64,000 nt of DNA from Ixodes scapularis (GCF_016920785.2 NW_024609839.1:20709085-20773084), one strand, 5' to 3'. Numbered from the stretch's first letter, positions 1 through 9,670 are shown. The notes: generated by a model from the sequence alone, not told the origin. Made by a program: numbers and translations.

Positions 1-261
1 AGATCCGCGTGAAGTCGTTAACTCAGGCAAGCTATCAACAGGTACAAAGACGAGGACAAAAGCGCCGGGACCAAAATGACGATTCCCAAAGAGTATCGTC
101 ATGGTGCTCGTCGCTTTTGCGCAATTGTTAGCACACCCGCCCCCCTCAAAAAAAAAAAGAAAAGGAAATTGAGGATTCGGGGGCCTTTCCTCCAGGTGAT
201 TGGTTTAGCGGGTGATATAGAGCAGATAAAGTAAACAAGCTTCAACACAATGCAAAACGCA
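1..261. other. Unannotated flank
   Basis: I see no gene or repeat boundary here. The stretch is mixed-composition DNA ending in T-rich sequence just before the first foldback arm. Confidence 0.5.
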
Positions 262-388
262 TGTTCGTCTGTTTTTTTTTGTTTTTTTTTTGCTTTGCAG
301 GGGGTTTTGGTGACGTCAGAAATGACGAGTCCTGGCTGGCTCTGATTGAAGGATAGTGGGTAGACCTCGAGGGAGCTTGCTTTGAGGT
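262..388 (+). mobile_element. Foldback element, family F, copy 1 (left half)
   Basis: The left arm carries the family motif GGTGACGTCAGAA (309-321 region), a CTGATTG block and the string ATAGTGGGTAGACCTCGAG. The matching inverted half lies at 7184-7258. The two halves are separated by Gypsy-1, which inserted near the element's centre. Removing Gypsy-1 and one AGGT duplication leaves a roughly 200-bp foldback much like the uninterrupted copy at 16046-16243. It has no coding capacity, so it is non-autonomous. Confidence 0.75.
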
Positions 389-746
389 TGTAGGGGACGA
401 GGAAGAAGAGAGGCATAGGGCGAGCCGCGAGGGACCAGAAGAAAAAGGGAAAAGGAGGAGGTGGGACGAGACAGCACGTACGGGGCAGTCGAATCCGGCG
501 GAGCTCGAGGACAGAAGCTTTTCCATCGCGGGGTCGCGGACCCAGACCTTCACATCATATTAGGGATTGCACCATCGAGGCAGACTTGCAAGGCAGCGGC
601 GGTCACCACAACCGGGGAGGCCAAGCCACCGGCACTGCAGAGAACTGTGTTTATAAAACCTCTTCTTTTGTCGCCTGGTGTCGTCTGGTTTCTCGGTGAG
701 CGAGCGGAACGCGGTCCGAGCGGGCAGGGGCAGTAGGACAGTCACA
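389..746 (+). repeat. Gypsy-1 5' LTR
   Basis: This 358-bp LTR is the direct repeat of 6826-7183. It contains a TATA-like TTTATAAAAC at about 650-659, which would serve as the promoter for the genomic RNA. It begins TG and ends CA as expected for integrase-processed ends. Confidence 0.92.
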
Positions 747-751
747 TAAAT

Positions 752-771
752 TGGCGCTTCCAACGTGGGGC
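752..771 (+). promoter_or_regulatory. Gypsy-1 primer binding site (tRNA-Lys-like)
   Basis: Five bases after the LTR end, TGGCGC..AACGTGGGGC matches the complement of an arthropod tRNA-Lys(CUU) 3' end except for a short interruption (TTCC where CC is expected). The tRNA assignment is from memory of the tRNA sequence. The interruption may have weakened priming. Confidence 0.6.
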
Positions 772-887
772 CCGATCGGATTGCCGCTGCTCCTGTTCGT
801 CCCGGGAGGCCACACACATTGCGCCTCGCTCTCTTTTTGGACGGAAGTTTCCACCGAAGCCCGTTGAGTGTTAGTTAGACACTAACG

Positions 888-2112
888 ATGTTAAGGTCAG
901 CTCGGAATAAGGGCGTCCCGGCCGAGAGAGATGTCCAGGCGGTGTCAGACGTCGCTGCAGGTGCGCGAGAAGCCGCGAATGCACAGGCGGACGGCGCAGC
1001 GACGCCGGGGGCCGGGACTTTGCCCACGGCTGCGGTGACAGGCGCGGGAGACGTCAGCGAACTTCTACGATCCATGACGGCGATGTTCCAGACGTTTTCG
1101 CGACAAATGGGGACAACCCCAACAGTCGCGAACGCCGCACCGATGTCCGTACCCCGTCCGCGGTTAAGCGTGCCCACCCCGAGTTACTCGGGATACTCAG
1201 ATGGCAAATCGGTGCACGATTTTCTTCAGGACTTGGACGCATACATTGTGGCGTTGGGGGCATCGGACGTAACGGCCTTGACGCAGATCGTCCCGATCGC
1301 ATTGACGGGCGACGCCGCGCGCTGGAGGCGGCTGCAAAGACCGTTCCAGACAATGGCAGATTTTCGGGTGCGATTCACGGAGGAATTTTTACCTCCCGAC
1401 TATGAGATGCGGATCAGAGACGAATTGGCTAGCCGCACTCATCACCCGGACGAGAGCCTCGTGGAGTACGTCCGCGCATTACATGAGCTCTACTCGAGGG
1501 CTGAGCCTGCAGCGTCCGACGCAGAAAAGGTAGCTAGGGCAATCCGCCAGTGTCACCGTAGGTTCAAAGCCTACCTGCGTGGACGCGATTTTGTTAACCT
1601 AGAAGTGCTTGCCAGAGAAGCGCGAACCGTTCAGGCGGGCTTGCTCGCCGAGCTACAGTATCGCCCCCCTCCACGCGCAGAGGAATATCTGGAGCCGGGT
1701 TGCGCCTGGACAGGACGAGGGACGGGAGCTGGCGACGACCCACGTACGCCGTACGTAGCCGTTACAGGACGCAGGAGTGGCGAAACTGGTGTGCCCCGCG
1801 CCTTAGATCCCTTCGCTTTTGAACAGAGGCGCAGAGCAGCTGACGCCGGCTCTTCCAGGGCGCATCCCCGTAGGGGAGGCGGCACAGCCGACCACCGCGG
1901 AGTCGCGGATCATTACGAGGGTCGCGGGAACTACAATGACCCTCGGCGTGACACTGCATCGCGGGTTGGTAATGGCGGCCACCCAGCACACAATGACTGA
2001 AGTCAGGTCAGGTGCTTTAAATGCAATCAGCTTGCGCATATCAATCGTCAGTGCACATGGACGGCAGTTCCCCCCCATGGGTCTCAGGGAAACGGGAGAG
2101 GCCGGCGCCACT
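888..2112 (+). pseudogene. gag: Gypsy-1 gag with in-frame stop before its zinc knuckle
   Basis: The structural Gag protein starts at ATG 888. Residues about 115-210 carry the retrotransposon gag fold, with the block RFTEEFLPPDYEMRIRDELA. The frame is closed by TGA at 1998-2000 after 370 codons. Reading on in the same frame, codons from 2013 to 2054 give a CCHC nucleocapsid knuckle (C-x2-C-x4-H-x4-C), followed by a basic tail ending in TAA at 2110-2112. The TGA therefore probably truncates Gag just before its RNA-binding domain. Programmed readthrough is a less likely alternative. Pol lies in the -1 frame, open from 1997, so gag and pol frames would overlap by about 115 nt. A run of seven C (2070-2076) lies in that overlap and is a candidate slip site. 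Confidence 0.8.
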
Positions 2113-3040
2113 AATTGGACTTCCCGACTCGCGGTTGCCGGCCGCTGCTGAGCCCCCTCATCAGTCTGCCAACGGGGCTGGAGTTGCGGTCAGCGACAGG
2201 TCGGTGTTTGCCCCGTCGGCATGTCGGACTCAGGGTTTGACATCTGAGAAGGGGCCGTACGTGCGCGTCGAGATCGGTGGTAACATTTACAACGCACTAA
2301 TTGACACTGGTTCGACTCTTTCCCTAATCGGCGACAGAGTCTACGAAGACTCTCGCCGACGAGCACTTCACGTGCGGGAAGTTCCTACCGCGCTGCGTTT
2401 AGCAGCAGGATCGGCTAGGACACAAAGCGCAATACGCCTTCACCTTAGCCTCGACGGCAGACGAAGAAGGCAGCGTTTTCTCTATCTGCCAGGCATGCAA
2501 ATTCCTGTGATATTAGGACAGGACTTCGTCTGCCGGGAGGGGATTATCATAGACTTGAAGAATCACGGATACCACTATAATCCGTTGATTCCCCTTATCC
2601 CCTTTTCCGTCCCACCGAGTTTCGGTCAGGACACAGAACGCTCACTCGTCGGATCACGAGAGGAGCAAACACTAGCTGCGCGAGTCGTATCGGGAAACGT
2701 TCAAGCGATTGTCGCTTCTTACAACGGGCCGGTAGAACAACGGCGTAGGTTAGCAGACGCCCTGCATCGACACGCAGCTATGTTTACCGAGAGGCCAGGA
2801 CTTACAAATATTTTACAACACAGAATTGACACAGGAGATTCTAGACCATGGGGTTGTAATCCCAGGCCGCTAAGTGCGCACAAGCGAGCTTTCATAGATA
2901 AGGCTCTCGATGAGATGATAGACACAGGGGTCGTGAGGCCGTCACAGAGCCTCTGGGCTATACCGGTAGTCTTAGCACCAAAAAAAAAAAAGACGGTACC
3001 GCTCGCCTCTGCGTTGACTACCGCCGACTTAACGAGATGA
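2021..3040 (+). pseudogene. pol: Gypsy-1 pol part 1: protease and RT amino end
   Basis: The retropepsin active site reads L-I-D-T-G-S with the Asp codon at 2303-2305, followed by the ILGQDF motif typical of Gypsy proteases. RT fingers begin near 2860 (GVVRPSQS..). The frame ends at 3040 only because of the A-homopolymer at about 2981-2992. Past it, the expected RT sequence (RLCVDYRRLNE) continues one frame over. Either a one-base indel inactivated the copy or the assembly miscounted the homopolymer. Confidence 0.8.
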
Positions 3041-3669
3041 CACGAAGGGATTCATATCTCTTCCCATCTATTGAGCCCATCATGTACTCGTTGGGTAGCG
3101 CGAGGGTTTTCACTACCTTGGATTGTAGCAGAGGTTTTTTGCAGATCCAGGTAGCACCACACGATGTCCAGAAGACGGCGTTCACCTGTGACAGGGGTCT
3201 GTTTGTGTTTATCCGCCTTCCGTTCGGATTGTCTAACTCGCCATCGAGTTTCCAACGGCTTATGGACATCGTGCTAGGGGGCGCGAAGTTCAAATTTGCC
3301 ATGGCATACATGGATGATGTAGTCGTATTTTCAAAGTCATTCGAGGAGCACCTAGCACACCTTGAGATTATCTTAAGCAGAATGAGCAAAGCGGGGTTAA
3401 CGATTAATCCAAAGAAGGTCCAGCTCGCGGCCTCAAGGGTCAACTTCTTGGGTTTCGTCGTAGATGATGGTACCTTGAGGCCGAACGAGAATAAGTTGAG
3501 GGCCATTCTTGATTACCCACCACCGCGCGACGCGAAGAGCCTTAAAAGGTTCTTAGAATGGTCGGTTTTTATCGGCAGTTCATTCCAGGGTGCGCTGGAC
3601 TCACACGGCCACTGTACCTGCTGCTCCACAAAAACTCGAGATGGGCCTGGGTCCGAGAGGAAGAGGTAG
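3037..3669 (+). pseudogene. pol: Gypsy-1 pol part 2: RT palm
   Basis: This segment holds the RT core: FTTLDCSRGFLQI (catalytic Asp of motif A), RLPFGLSNSPSSFQRLM and the active-site Y-M-D-D at 3307-3318. The real coding part runs to about 3555. There the sequence FLEWSV should read FLxMVGFY, so a second one-base frameshift moves the frame, and the last roughly 110 bases of this ORF are out of frame. Neighbouring segments supply the protease upstream and the RNase H downstream. Confidence 0.82.
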
Positions 3670-4223
3670 CTTTCTTTTCCCTCACGAAGGCGATAGCAGC
3701 CACGGCCATCCTGTGCCTGCCAGACCTTAACCGTCCGTTCGTGGTACAGACAGACGCGAGCGACTACGGCGTCGGTGCGGTGTTATTGCAAGAACATGGC
3801 GGGCAGCTGCGCCCGGTGGCATTCGCCAGCCGAACCCTTACACCACCAGAACGTAATTACAGCGTGACGGAGAAGGAGGGACTGACCGTCATGTTTCCTC
3901 TAAAGAAATTCGGCCTGTATTTAGACGGGACCACCTTCGTCATTCAGACAGACCACGCCGCTCTCACCTGGATTCGAAGGTTGAAAGAGCCGGCGGGGAG
4001 GTTAGCTCGGTGGGCACTCACTTTGCAGCGATACTCCTATACTGTCGAGTACCGAAAGGGCTCCACCAAAAATGTTGCAGACGCACTTTCTCGGGCGCCC
4101 CATGGTAGTGGTTGGAAGGAGGAGACGGAACCAGGGGATTGCGAGAGACAAGCTTCCCGCGCGGCCGCTCATAAGCGAGACAGCGGGAAGGATCGATGCA
4201 ACAGGAGCTCGTCGCAGTGTTAG
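3558..4223 (+). pseudogene. pol: Gypsy-1 pol part 3: RT thumb and RNase H
   Basis: The segment starts MVGFYRQFIPGCAGLTRPLY (RT connection). It continues into RNase H with VVQTDASDYGVGAVL (catalytic Asp), the conserved Glu of TEKEGL, QTDHAALTWI and the closing NVADALSRAP. The open frame continues briefly past the domain to 4223. Between 4124 and 4321 the linker to the integrase changes frame again, by at least one indel. Confidence 0.83.
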
Positions 4224-4320
4224 GAGGCCGCACGAGGGAACAGAGGATCGAGGCTTGGGGTGAAGTGGTGAGCAAGGAAGAGCTTGTCGAGGCCCAAAAG
4301 CAGATGGTTTTTGTTAGCGC

Positions 4321-5754
4321 GTGTTGGGGAAAGATGCGGAAATGGCAAGCAACACCGGGAACGCTGGCGGTCCAGTTAACGAACATATTGATTCATACCT
4401 GCTGGGTCAAGACGGCTTATTGCTCCGCTACATCCCAACAATCGACGACGAGGAGGGGAACGACTGTCCGTTCAGGGTGGTGATTCCTAGGAGGCTACGG
4501 AGGCGGTTTATCGGATACTTCCACGACTCGGCTTTGGCTGGTCATGGCAGCGGCAGCAAGACTTTTCAAAAGTTATTTCGCGTCGCGACCTGGCCGGGGA
4601 TGAGACAAGACACACTCCGATACGCCCGTAGCTGCCGAGCCTGCCAGAAAGCGAAGCCGCGAGGGGGAAAGCCCCCAGGCCTGATGCAGCCTGTAGTGAG
4701 TCACTACCCGTGGGAGATGGTTGCTTGCGACATCATCGGCCCACTTCCAAAACGTCCCGGTGGGAACGAGTATTTATTGGTAAGAACCGATCATTTCTCA
4801 AAATGGACGGAGTTACACCCGCTGAGGAAGCTAGTCTCGGAGCGCATCTGGGAGAAGTTGTTGGAAACTTTCATGCGCTTCAGTACACCCACGTGTCTTA
4901 TCAGCGATAATGCTAGTTATTTTACTAGCAAAGTGTTCACTGACTCCTGCTTGGCGCTAAACATAAAACACAGGAGGACAACACCATACTATCCTCAGGC
5001 TAATATCACTGAAAGAGTGAATCGGAACTTGAAGATCACGTTGATCGCGCTAACAGAGAGACACCGGGACTGGGATCAGTACGTCAGCGAGATGGGCTTC
5101 GCCATCCGGACGACTCTGAACAGATTGACTGGGTTCACGCCAGCGCTTCTTAACTTGGGTAAAGAACTACCGTCTCCGCTAGAGAACGGATTAGGGAACA
5201 ACCAAGCACCACTCGAGCGCTCACTTTCTAAACACGCGGTAGAATTAAAGAACCGCTTGGCGAGCGCAATGCACGACGCTAAAGAGAATCTCGATGCTGC
5301 AAGGATCGAGCAGGCTGCCCAGTACGATAAGAGTCATCGTCACCTGGAATACAACGTGGGGGACCTGGTTCTTAGGAGAACCCATCCTTTGAGTAATGCA
5401 GCGAGCGGATTCGCAGCCTCACTTGCTCCGAAGTGGGAAGGGCCCTACGCGGTAAACGCACGACAGTCACGTCTTACCTACAGGCTTGCTCGGCAAAATA
5501 CGAACGAGGAGTCTGGCCCGGTTCACATTACAGACCTGAAAAAGTACCATCTTCGTGATCGGGATGACGATGAACGAGAACGCACGCGAGGGGACGAGGA
5601 ACTCCTTGTCCCGGGCGTTTCTGATGTGCAACCCACAACGCGCTGTAAGCGCGGCAGTCAAACGGTGCATGAACCTGTCGGGGAAGAACTCGACAGTGGT
5701 TCTGCCCGGCATTACGATTTACGGCCTAGAAATTTATATTTTCAGGGTTATTAA
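4321..5754 (+). CDS. Gypsy-1 pol part 4: integrase
   Basis: The 477-codon frame encodes the complete integrase, which would insert the cDNA into the host genome. Visible parts are the zinc-binding HHCC module (H68, H75, C105, C108) and the DDE core with D137 (ACDIIGPLP), D196 (LISDNAS) and E231 (ITERVNR), a D-x34-E spacing. A C-terminal GPY/F-like block (PKWEGPYAV) follows near residue 380. All catalytic residues are present, so this is the best preserved part of the element. In an intact element it would be the end of the Pol polyprotein rather than a separate gene, and its own start codon is incidental. Confidence 0.85.
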   Translation: MLGKDAEMASNTGNAGGPVNEHIDSYLLGQDGLLLRYIPTIDDEEGNDCPFRVVIPRRLRRRFIGYFHDSALAGHGSGSKTFQKLFRVATWPGMRQDTLRYARSCRACQKAKPRGGKPPGLMQPVVSHYPWEMVACDIIGPLPKRPGGNEYLLVRTDHFSKWTELHPLRKLVSERIWEKLLETFMRFSTPTCLISDNASYFTSKVFTDSCLALNIKHRRTTPYYPQANITERVNRNLKITLIALTERHRDWDQYVSEMGFAIRTTLNRLTGFTPALLNLGKELPSPLENGLGNNQAPLERSLSKHAVELKNRLASAMHDAKENLDAARIEQAAQYDKSHRHLEYNVGDLVLRRTHPLSNAASGFAASLAPKWEGPYAVNARQSRLTYRLARQNTNEESGPVHITDLKKYHLRDRDDDERERTRGDEELLVPGVSDVQPTTRCKRGSQTVHEPVGEELDSGSARHYDLRPRNLYFQGY

Positions 5755-5774
5755 TTGTGTTTCTTCTGCCCAGA

Positions 5775-6830
5775 ATGTCACCCCGGAGAGGTCGACGCGG
5801 AGGCTACCGTCCTGGAGGTCAACCGGGATCGGGCACAAGACCATCCGGTTCGGGAGGCAGCCAGGCTGGGTGGCAAGAGGCTGGCCAGCCCAGCCCACAG
5901 AGTTATCGACCCTAGGGTAGACCAGCCGCTGGCTCATTGCAGTGGGACGTGGTTAGCTCCACTTCCCCAAACGGTTCGGCTAGCCGATATGGACCAGACC
6001 GGTCCAACTCGCGCGGAGGCCGCCCTTGGGGACGGCCACGCCATTTCCGAGGAGCTGGTTCCCCCGCTCAGTCTTCTACTCCGAACGGGGTGAGCCCAGC
6101 TACGTCGAGGGGACGACCAGCGTCAACGCAGAACGATGTGAACGGAACCGAGAGGGGAAGATCAAGGGGACGCAGGCCCCTTTGCCACACCGTGGCAAAC
6201 TGGACGACGTGCGACGGGCGAGAAGACCGCCATTTTGTTTCAAGACAGCGTTGGGGAGACCAACCGAGACAAACCCCGTCCCAACCCCACGACCAGGTCC
6301 CACAGCCCTTCAGGGGACGCACATTGGCGGCTTCTTCCATTGCTGAAGACCAGCTGAACACCTGTTGGTTATGCAAGGTCCCGGTTGTGCACCAAGAAAC
6401 CCACGAGGACAGTCGTCGGCACACGGACATGTTAAAGACAATGGGCCCTCTCGTCTGCATAGCGGCAGCGGTAGAGTTGCTCCGCAGGAACCGGCCCGAC
6501 CTCCCGAATCCAGCTGCCTTGAGTCCCGCCCCAGCCGAAACACACCCAAACGAAGCAGTAGTCGAGGAAATGACAACCGGGGAGTCAACCCCAGACCCTT
6601 CCCCCGCCGAACAGCCTCCGTTTTTACCAATTACGGCTCCACGAACACTGGCTACAACCGAACTGCTTCCACCTCCTGCCAAAGATACAGTAATGGAAGA
6701 CATTGACGAGTTCCTTGAGGAGGCGATACCTCCTGCTTCCGGTACCCAGGACCAGACGCTTGAGAACGTGACACCCCCAGCATTCGGTACCCGGGACCAG
6801 ACGCTTGAGGGGGGGGGGGGGAGGATGTAG
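5775..6830 (+). pseudogene. Gypsy-1 ORF3: Arg/Gly-rich protein with Cys-His motif, one stop
   Basis: A third reading frame lies between integrase and the 3' LTR. From ATG 5775, 20 bases after the integrase stop, it is open except for a single TAG at 5913-5915 (codon 47). From ATG 5937 the frame gives 297 residues. The first 46 codons are rich in Arg and Gly (SPRRGRRGGYRPGG). A C-x2-C...H-x5-H pattern (CWLC..H..THEDSRRH) starts at 6363, and the C-terminal half is Pro/Thr/Glu-rich and acidic. It lacks a signal peptide, transmembrane segment or other envelope features, so I do not call it env. A nucleic-acid-binding accessory protein is inferred. The last codons run through the polypurine tract into the LTR. 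Confidence 0.55.
6807..6825 (+). promoter_or_regulatory. Gypsy-1 polypurine tract
   Basis: A GA-G(13)-AGGA purine run directly abuts the 3' LTR. It is the expected plus-strand primer site. The 13-G homopolymer is likely variable in length. Confidence 0.85.
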
Positions 6831-7183
6831 GGGACGAGGAAGAAGAGAGATTTAGGGCGAGGCGCGAGGGACCAGAAGAAAAAGGGAAAAGGAAGAGGTG
6901 GGACGGGACAGCACGGGCGGGGCAGTCGAATCCGGCGGAGCTCGAGGACCGAAGCTTTTCCATCGCGGGGTCGCGGACCCAGACCTTCACGTCATACCAG
7001 GGCCTGCACCATCGAGGCAGACTTGCAAGGCAGCGGCGGTCACCACAACCGGGGAGGCCAAGCCACCGGCACGGCAGAGAACTGTATTTATAAAACCTCT
7101 TCATTTGTCGGCTGGTGTTGTCTGGTTTCTCGGTGAGTGAGCGGAGCGCGGTCCGAGCGGGCAGGGGCAATAGGACACCCACA
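6826..7183 (+). repeat. Gypsy-1 3' LTR
   Basis: This 358-bp LTR is the direct repeat of 389-746, ends in CACA and is followed by the AGGT target duplication. The TATA-like box recurs at about 7087-7096. Confidence 0.92.
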
Positions 7184-7258
7184 AGGTTTACCCACTCTCC
7201 TTCAATCAGATCCAGGCACAGCTCGGCCTTCTGACGTAACCATAACCCCTGCAAAAAG
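7184..7258 (+). mobile_element. Foldback element, family F, copy 1 (right half)
   Basis: The inverted complement of 262-388 carries TACCCACTCTCCTTCAATCA and a CTGACGTAAC block, ending in CCCCTGCAA. It completes the foldback into which Gypsy-1 inserted. Confidence 0.75.
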
Positions 7259-7284
7259 AATAATAATAATAATAATATTTTTAT
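7258..7284 (-). repeat. ATT microsatellite, possible retroposon tail
   Basis: (AAT)n followed by ATTTTTATT reads on the minus strand as AATAAAAAT(ATT)n. This is the kind of tail left by CR1-like LINEs or SINEs. No body of such an element is recognisable beside it. Confidence 0.35.
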
Positions 7285-7318
7285 TACAAGACAAGAAAAA
7301 AGTACAGAATCAGGCCTG

Positions 7319-7360
7319 CCAAAGCCACATCGGGCTTTGGCAGGCCCGATGTGGCTTTGG
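7319..7360. repeat. Perfect hairpin, 17-bp arms
   Basis: CCAAAGCCACATCGGGC (7319-7335) is exactly reverse-complemented at 7344-7360 with an 8-nt loop. No T-tract or gene context makes it a terminator. Confidence 0.85.
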
Positions 7361-8091
7361 ACAAACAAACTTGCGCTGCGCGTACAGTTTTCGCGCCACT
7401 TCACTGGTTTTATCAGATGATAGCGTAAAATGCGATCGGATTTAAAAAAAATAAAAAAAATAAAAAAAACAGCATAGCAAGCAAACTTAATGGTCATTCA
7501 GTGGTACTCTTGGCACCACCGCAGACAAATTTAGCTGTTCCTACGTTTGGCGGCAGGGCTTATGACGACAAAACATCGTTAAAAGCGAACTGATTCGTCG
7601 CCCATCAGGGATTCTCTCTACCACCCGAGCGAATCCCCTGGGCGCTCCTCTGCCAAAAAGCTGATTAGTCTTTCGTCACACGATTCGCTGTCCTGGAGAT
7701 CTCCCCGGGATTTCTCGGTCGCGTTTGAAAAAAAGAAAAATAAGACGCGAACGGTATTTGCGCGTGCGGGGGAAAACTCCGCGAAGGGGATGTGCCTGAC
7801 GTCAATAGAAATAGGCACACTTGTTTTGTCTGAGAGTAATGTTACGGTTCGGGTCAAAATATGACCTTCAAAATCGGTATCTTATATCTATTGTTCACCA
7901 ATTAAGCGGAGCTGCCCTTTAAAGTTACTTTTCTGTCTGCTGTCTTTGGCAAGCCCGACTAAGCACATAAAATCGAAAGCATAAAACACGGAGGACAAAC
8001 ACAGGACAACCACGTTCTTTTAATTAGCAACGACGTCTATTTTGGGCTGAAGCATTCCTGAACGAAACCCCGACTAGGATAGGGTTGTAAG
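7361..8091. other. Gene-free stretch
   Basis: I see only A-rich runs near 7441-7470 and no coding signal, repeat arm or known element. Confidence 0.5.
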
Positions 8092-8093
8092 GG

Positions 8094-8199
8094 CGAAGGC
8101 AAACTGGGAGATGGAAAGGGTGATAAGGACGAAAGCAAACTGGAAGATGGAAAGGGTGAGGGTGATAAGGGGGACGGAAAAACTGGGAGATGGAAAAAG
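8094..8199. repeat. Degenerate tandem repeat, about 36-43 bp
   Basis: Three imperfect units share CAAACTGGGAGATGGAAAGG and begin at about 8094, 8130 and 8173. The middle unit has an internal GGGTGA duplication. Confidence 0.7.
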
Positions 8200-8241
8200 A
8201 GAACCACGAGGCGCGGGCAGAACTACCGTGGTGGCGCGTAT

Positions 8242-8605
8242 TTACGGGGAGTTGCGATATTTTTCAAGTTCAGGCCTCATAAATTCTAATTCCCGTCTTG
8301 ATAAGGTTACTGAGGCAGATGAAACGTTGTTTTCTGCGTTGTGGATGAGAAAGGATTCGATGATTTCACGTCCGTGGCGATCGCGGTGTCCACCTTTTGT
8401 CTTGGTTCCTGCCGAAGTCAGGCGCGCATGCAATGCATTCGTTCGCGTGAACCGCGATAAGATGAATGGGATTGTCCGTTCTTTAAGTGGCTTCGTTTCC
8501 GTGCTCTCGTAAGCGGTCATTGATACACCGGCCGGTTTGTCCTATGTACTCAGCTCCGCATTTGAGGGGGATGGAGTAAGCTTTTTCTGGGCAGCAGACC
8601 CGGAA
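8242..8605 (-). pseudogene. Penelope-like element relic: GIY-YIG endonuclease end
   Basis: On the minus strand, from about 8605 downward, one frame reads YSIPLKCGAEYIGQTGRCIN, the GIY-YIG endonuclease signature that ends Penelope-like retroelement proteins. After a frameshift near 8495 the second frame (8520 to 8242) carries HGREIIESFLI and VTLSRRELEFM, matching the conserved tail of that domain as I remember it. No reverse transcriptase is recognisable upstream, so this is a truncated, frame-broken copy. A second, better preserved GIY-YIG relic is at 32380-32745. Confidence 0.6.
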
Positions 8606-8814
8606 AAGTGTGGCGTTCTTTTTTGCGCAAGCCAGCTTGGCGTGGTTGTCCTGTGCTTGTCCCTCCGGATTTTATTCTTTCAATTTTATGAATTCATGTT
8701 TAACCCGCCCGCCTTTACCAGCCCCACGAAGTGTTCTCGTATATCATGAAATGCTTTTTAACACTTCCGCCCAATCCCAAAATTGTGTTTGTCCGTCCGT
8801 TCGCCCGTCCTTGC

Positions 8815-9300
8815 ATCTCTCGTTAAATATAGCGGGGAAATTGGTAACACGTGAACTTTGCACGAATTCAGATCATTAGTTAAATTTTCCGGGAAAAATG
8901 GAGATCCCATGAACTTACGTTACGGGATGCGCAGAACGATTCAGGTTCGCTCTAAATTTAGCGAGAAAATCGAAACCCAGTGTCTACACACCAATTCAGT
9001 TTCCCCGCTAAACTCAGCGGGAAGGTGGTGACACGTGACGTCACGTGACCTATGCATCTTAGAAAACTTGACGGGACGTGACTTATACGTAAACTCAGTT
9101 TCCCAGCAAAATTTAGCGGGGAAACTCACGTCTCGTGGACAAAACATGGACTCAGTTTCCCCGCTAAATTTAGTGGACATTGATGTTACGTGACATATAC
9201 AGCAATTCACTTACCCGCCAAATTTAGCGGAAAAATTTACGTCTCCTGACCTAGACACCAATTCAGTTTCCTCGCTAAATTTAGCGGGGAAAATACAAGT
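8815..9300. repeat. Satellite-like cluster of CTAAATTTAG palindromes
   Basis: About eight copies of (C)CGCTAAATTTAGCGGG-type palindromes, in either orientation, are spaced roughly 50-100 bp apart. They are interleaved with CACGTGACGTCACGTGACC and other CACGTGAC/ACGTGAC motifs. The same palindrome makes the core of element E at 56757-57160. The conserved A-E ends are not visible here. Confidence 0.75.
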
Positions 9301-9572
9301 CACGCGACTCGCCAATTCCCTATTACGCATTTGCGCGTTTATAGGATTTCGAAGGTAAATAAATGGTCACTGCCAATTTGTATATCCATCCGCTTAGTCA
9401 CTGGCAGCCCCAAGTAGCGCAGGGCGTGGTCTTTTAATGTCCACGCTTCTTGCTCTGTGATTGGTAACTTGGCGTCCTTGTCGGCTAATGCCGCAATCCG
9501 ATTGGCTGCGGGGAGATGAGATGTTTCTTTTGTTTGCAAAGCTTCGTCAGTCTGAAGGGTTCCATCAACGTG

Positions 9573-9670
9573 GTAGAGGGGCTTAGAGTGATAAACCGGA
9601 AGTTCGGAAGTGGCACCCCCCCGGTTGCCGCCATGTTTTACGCAAATGTGACCACTCGTCACGTGACCTC
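9573..9670 (+). repeat. Dispersed repeat R1, copy 1
   Basis: The sequence beginning GTAGAGGGGCTTAGAGTGAT and ending near CGTCACGTGACC is matched in inverted orientation at 14430-14545. Shared landmarks are ATAAACCGG, a GCCGC..CCAT block, TACGCAAA and CGTCAC(G/A)TGACC. A weak minus-strand ORF (9339-9662, 107 codons) overlaps it but shows no domain I recognise. Confidence 0.6.

Larger units (their letters stand above)
389..7183 (+). mobile_element. Gypsy-1: full-length Ty3/Gypsy LTR retrotransposon
   Basis: Two direct 358-bp LTRs (389-746, 6826-7183) bound a gag, a protease-RT-RNase H-integrase pol and an extra 3' ORF. The LTRs start TGTAGGGG and end CACA. A 4-bp direct repeat AGGT lies at 385-388 and 7184-7187 and is the target-site duplication. 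The RT-RNase H-integrase order defines Ty3/Gypsy. I count about 25 differences between the LTRs (around 93% identity), and pol is broken by several frameshifts and gag by a stop, so the copy is old and non-autonomous. The insertion lies inside a foldback element. Confidence 0.93.

Noticed and set aside
5775..6830. Envelope gene of an errantivirus-like element
   Set aside because: No signal peptide, transmembrane segment, furin-type site or Cys pattern of an envelope protein; the protein is hydrophilic.
7319..7360. Rho-independent terminator
   Set aside because: Hairpin lacks a T-tract and there is no bacterial gene; it is one of several short hairpins in eukaryotic DNA.
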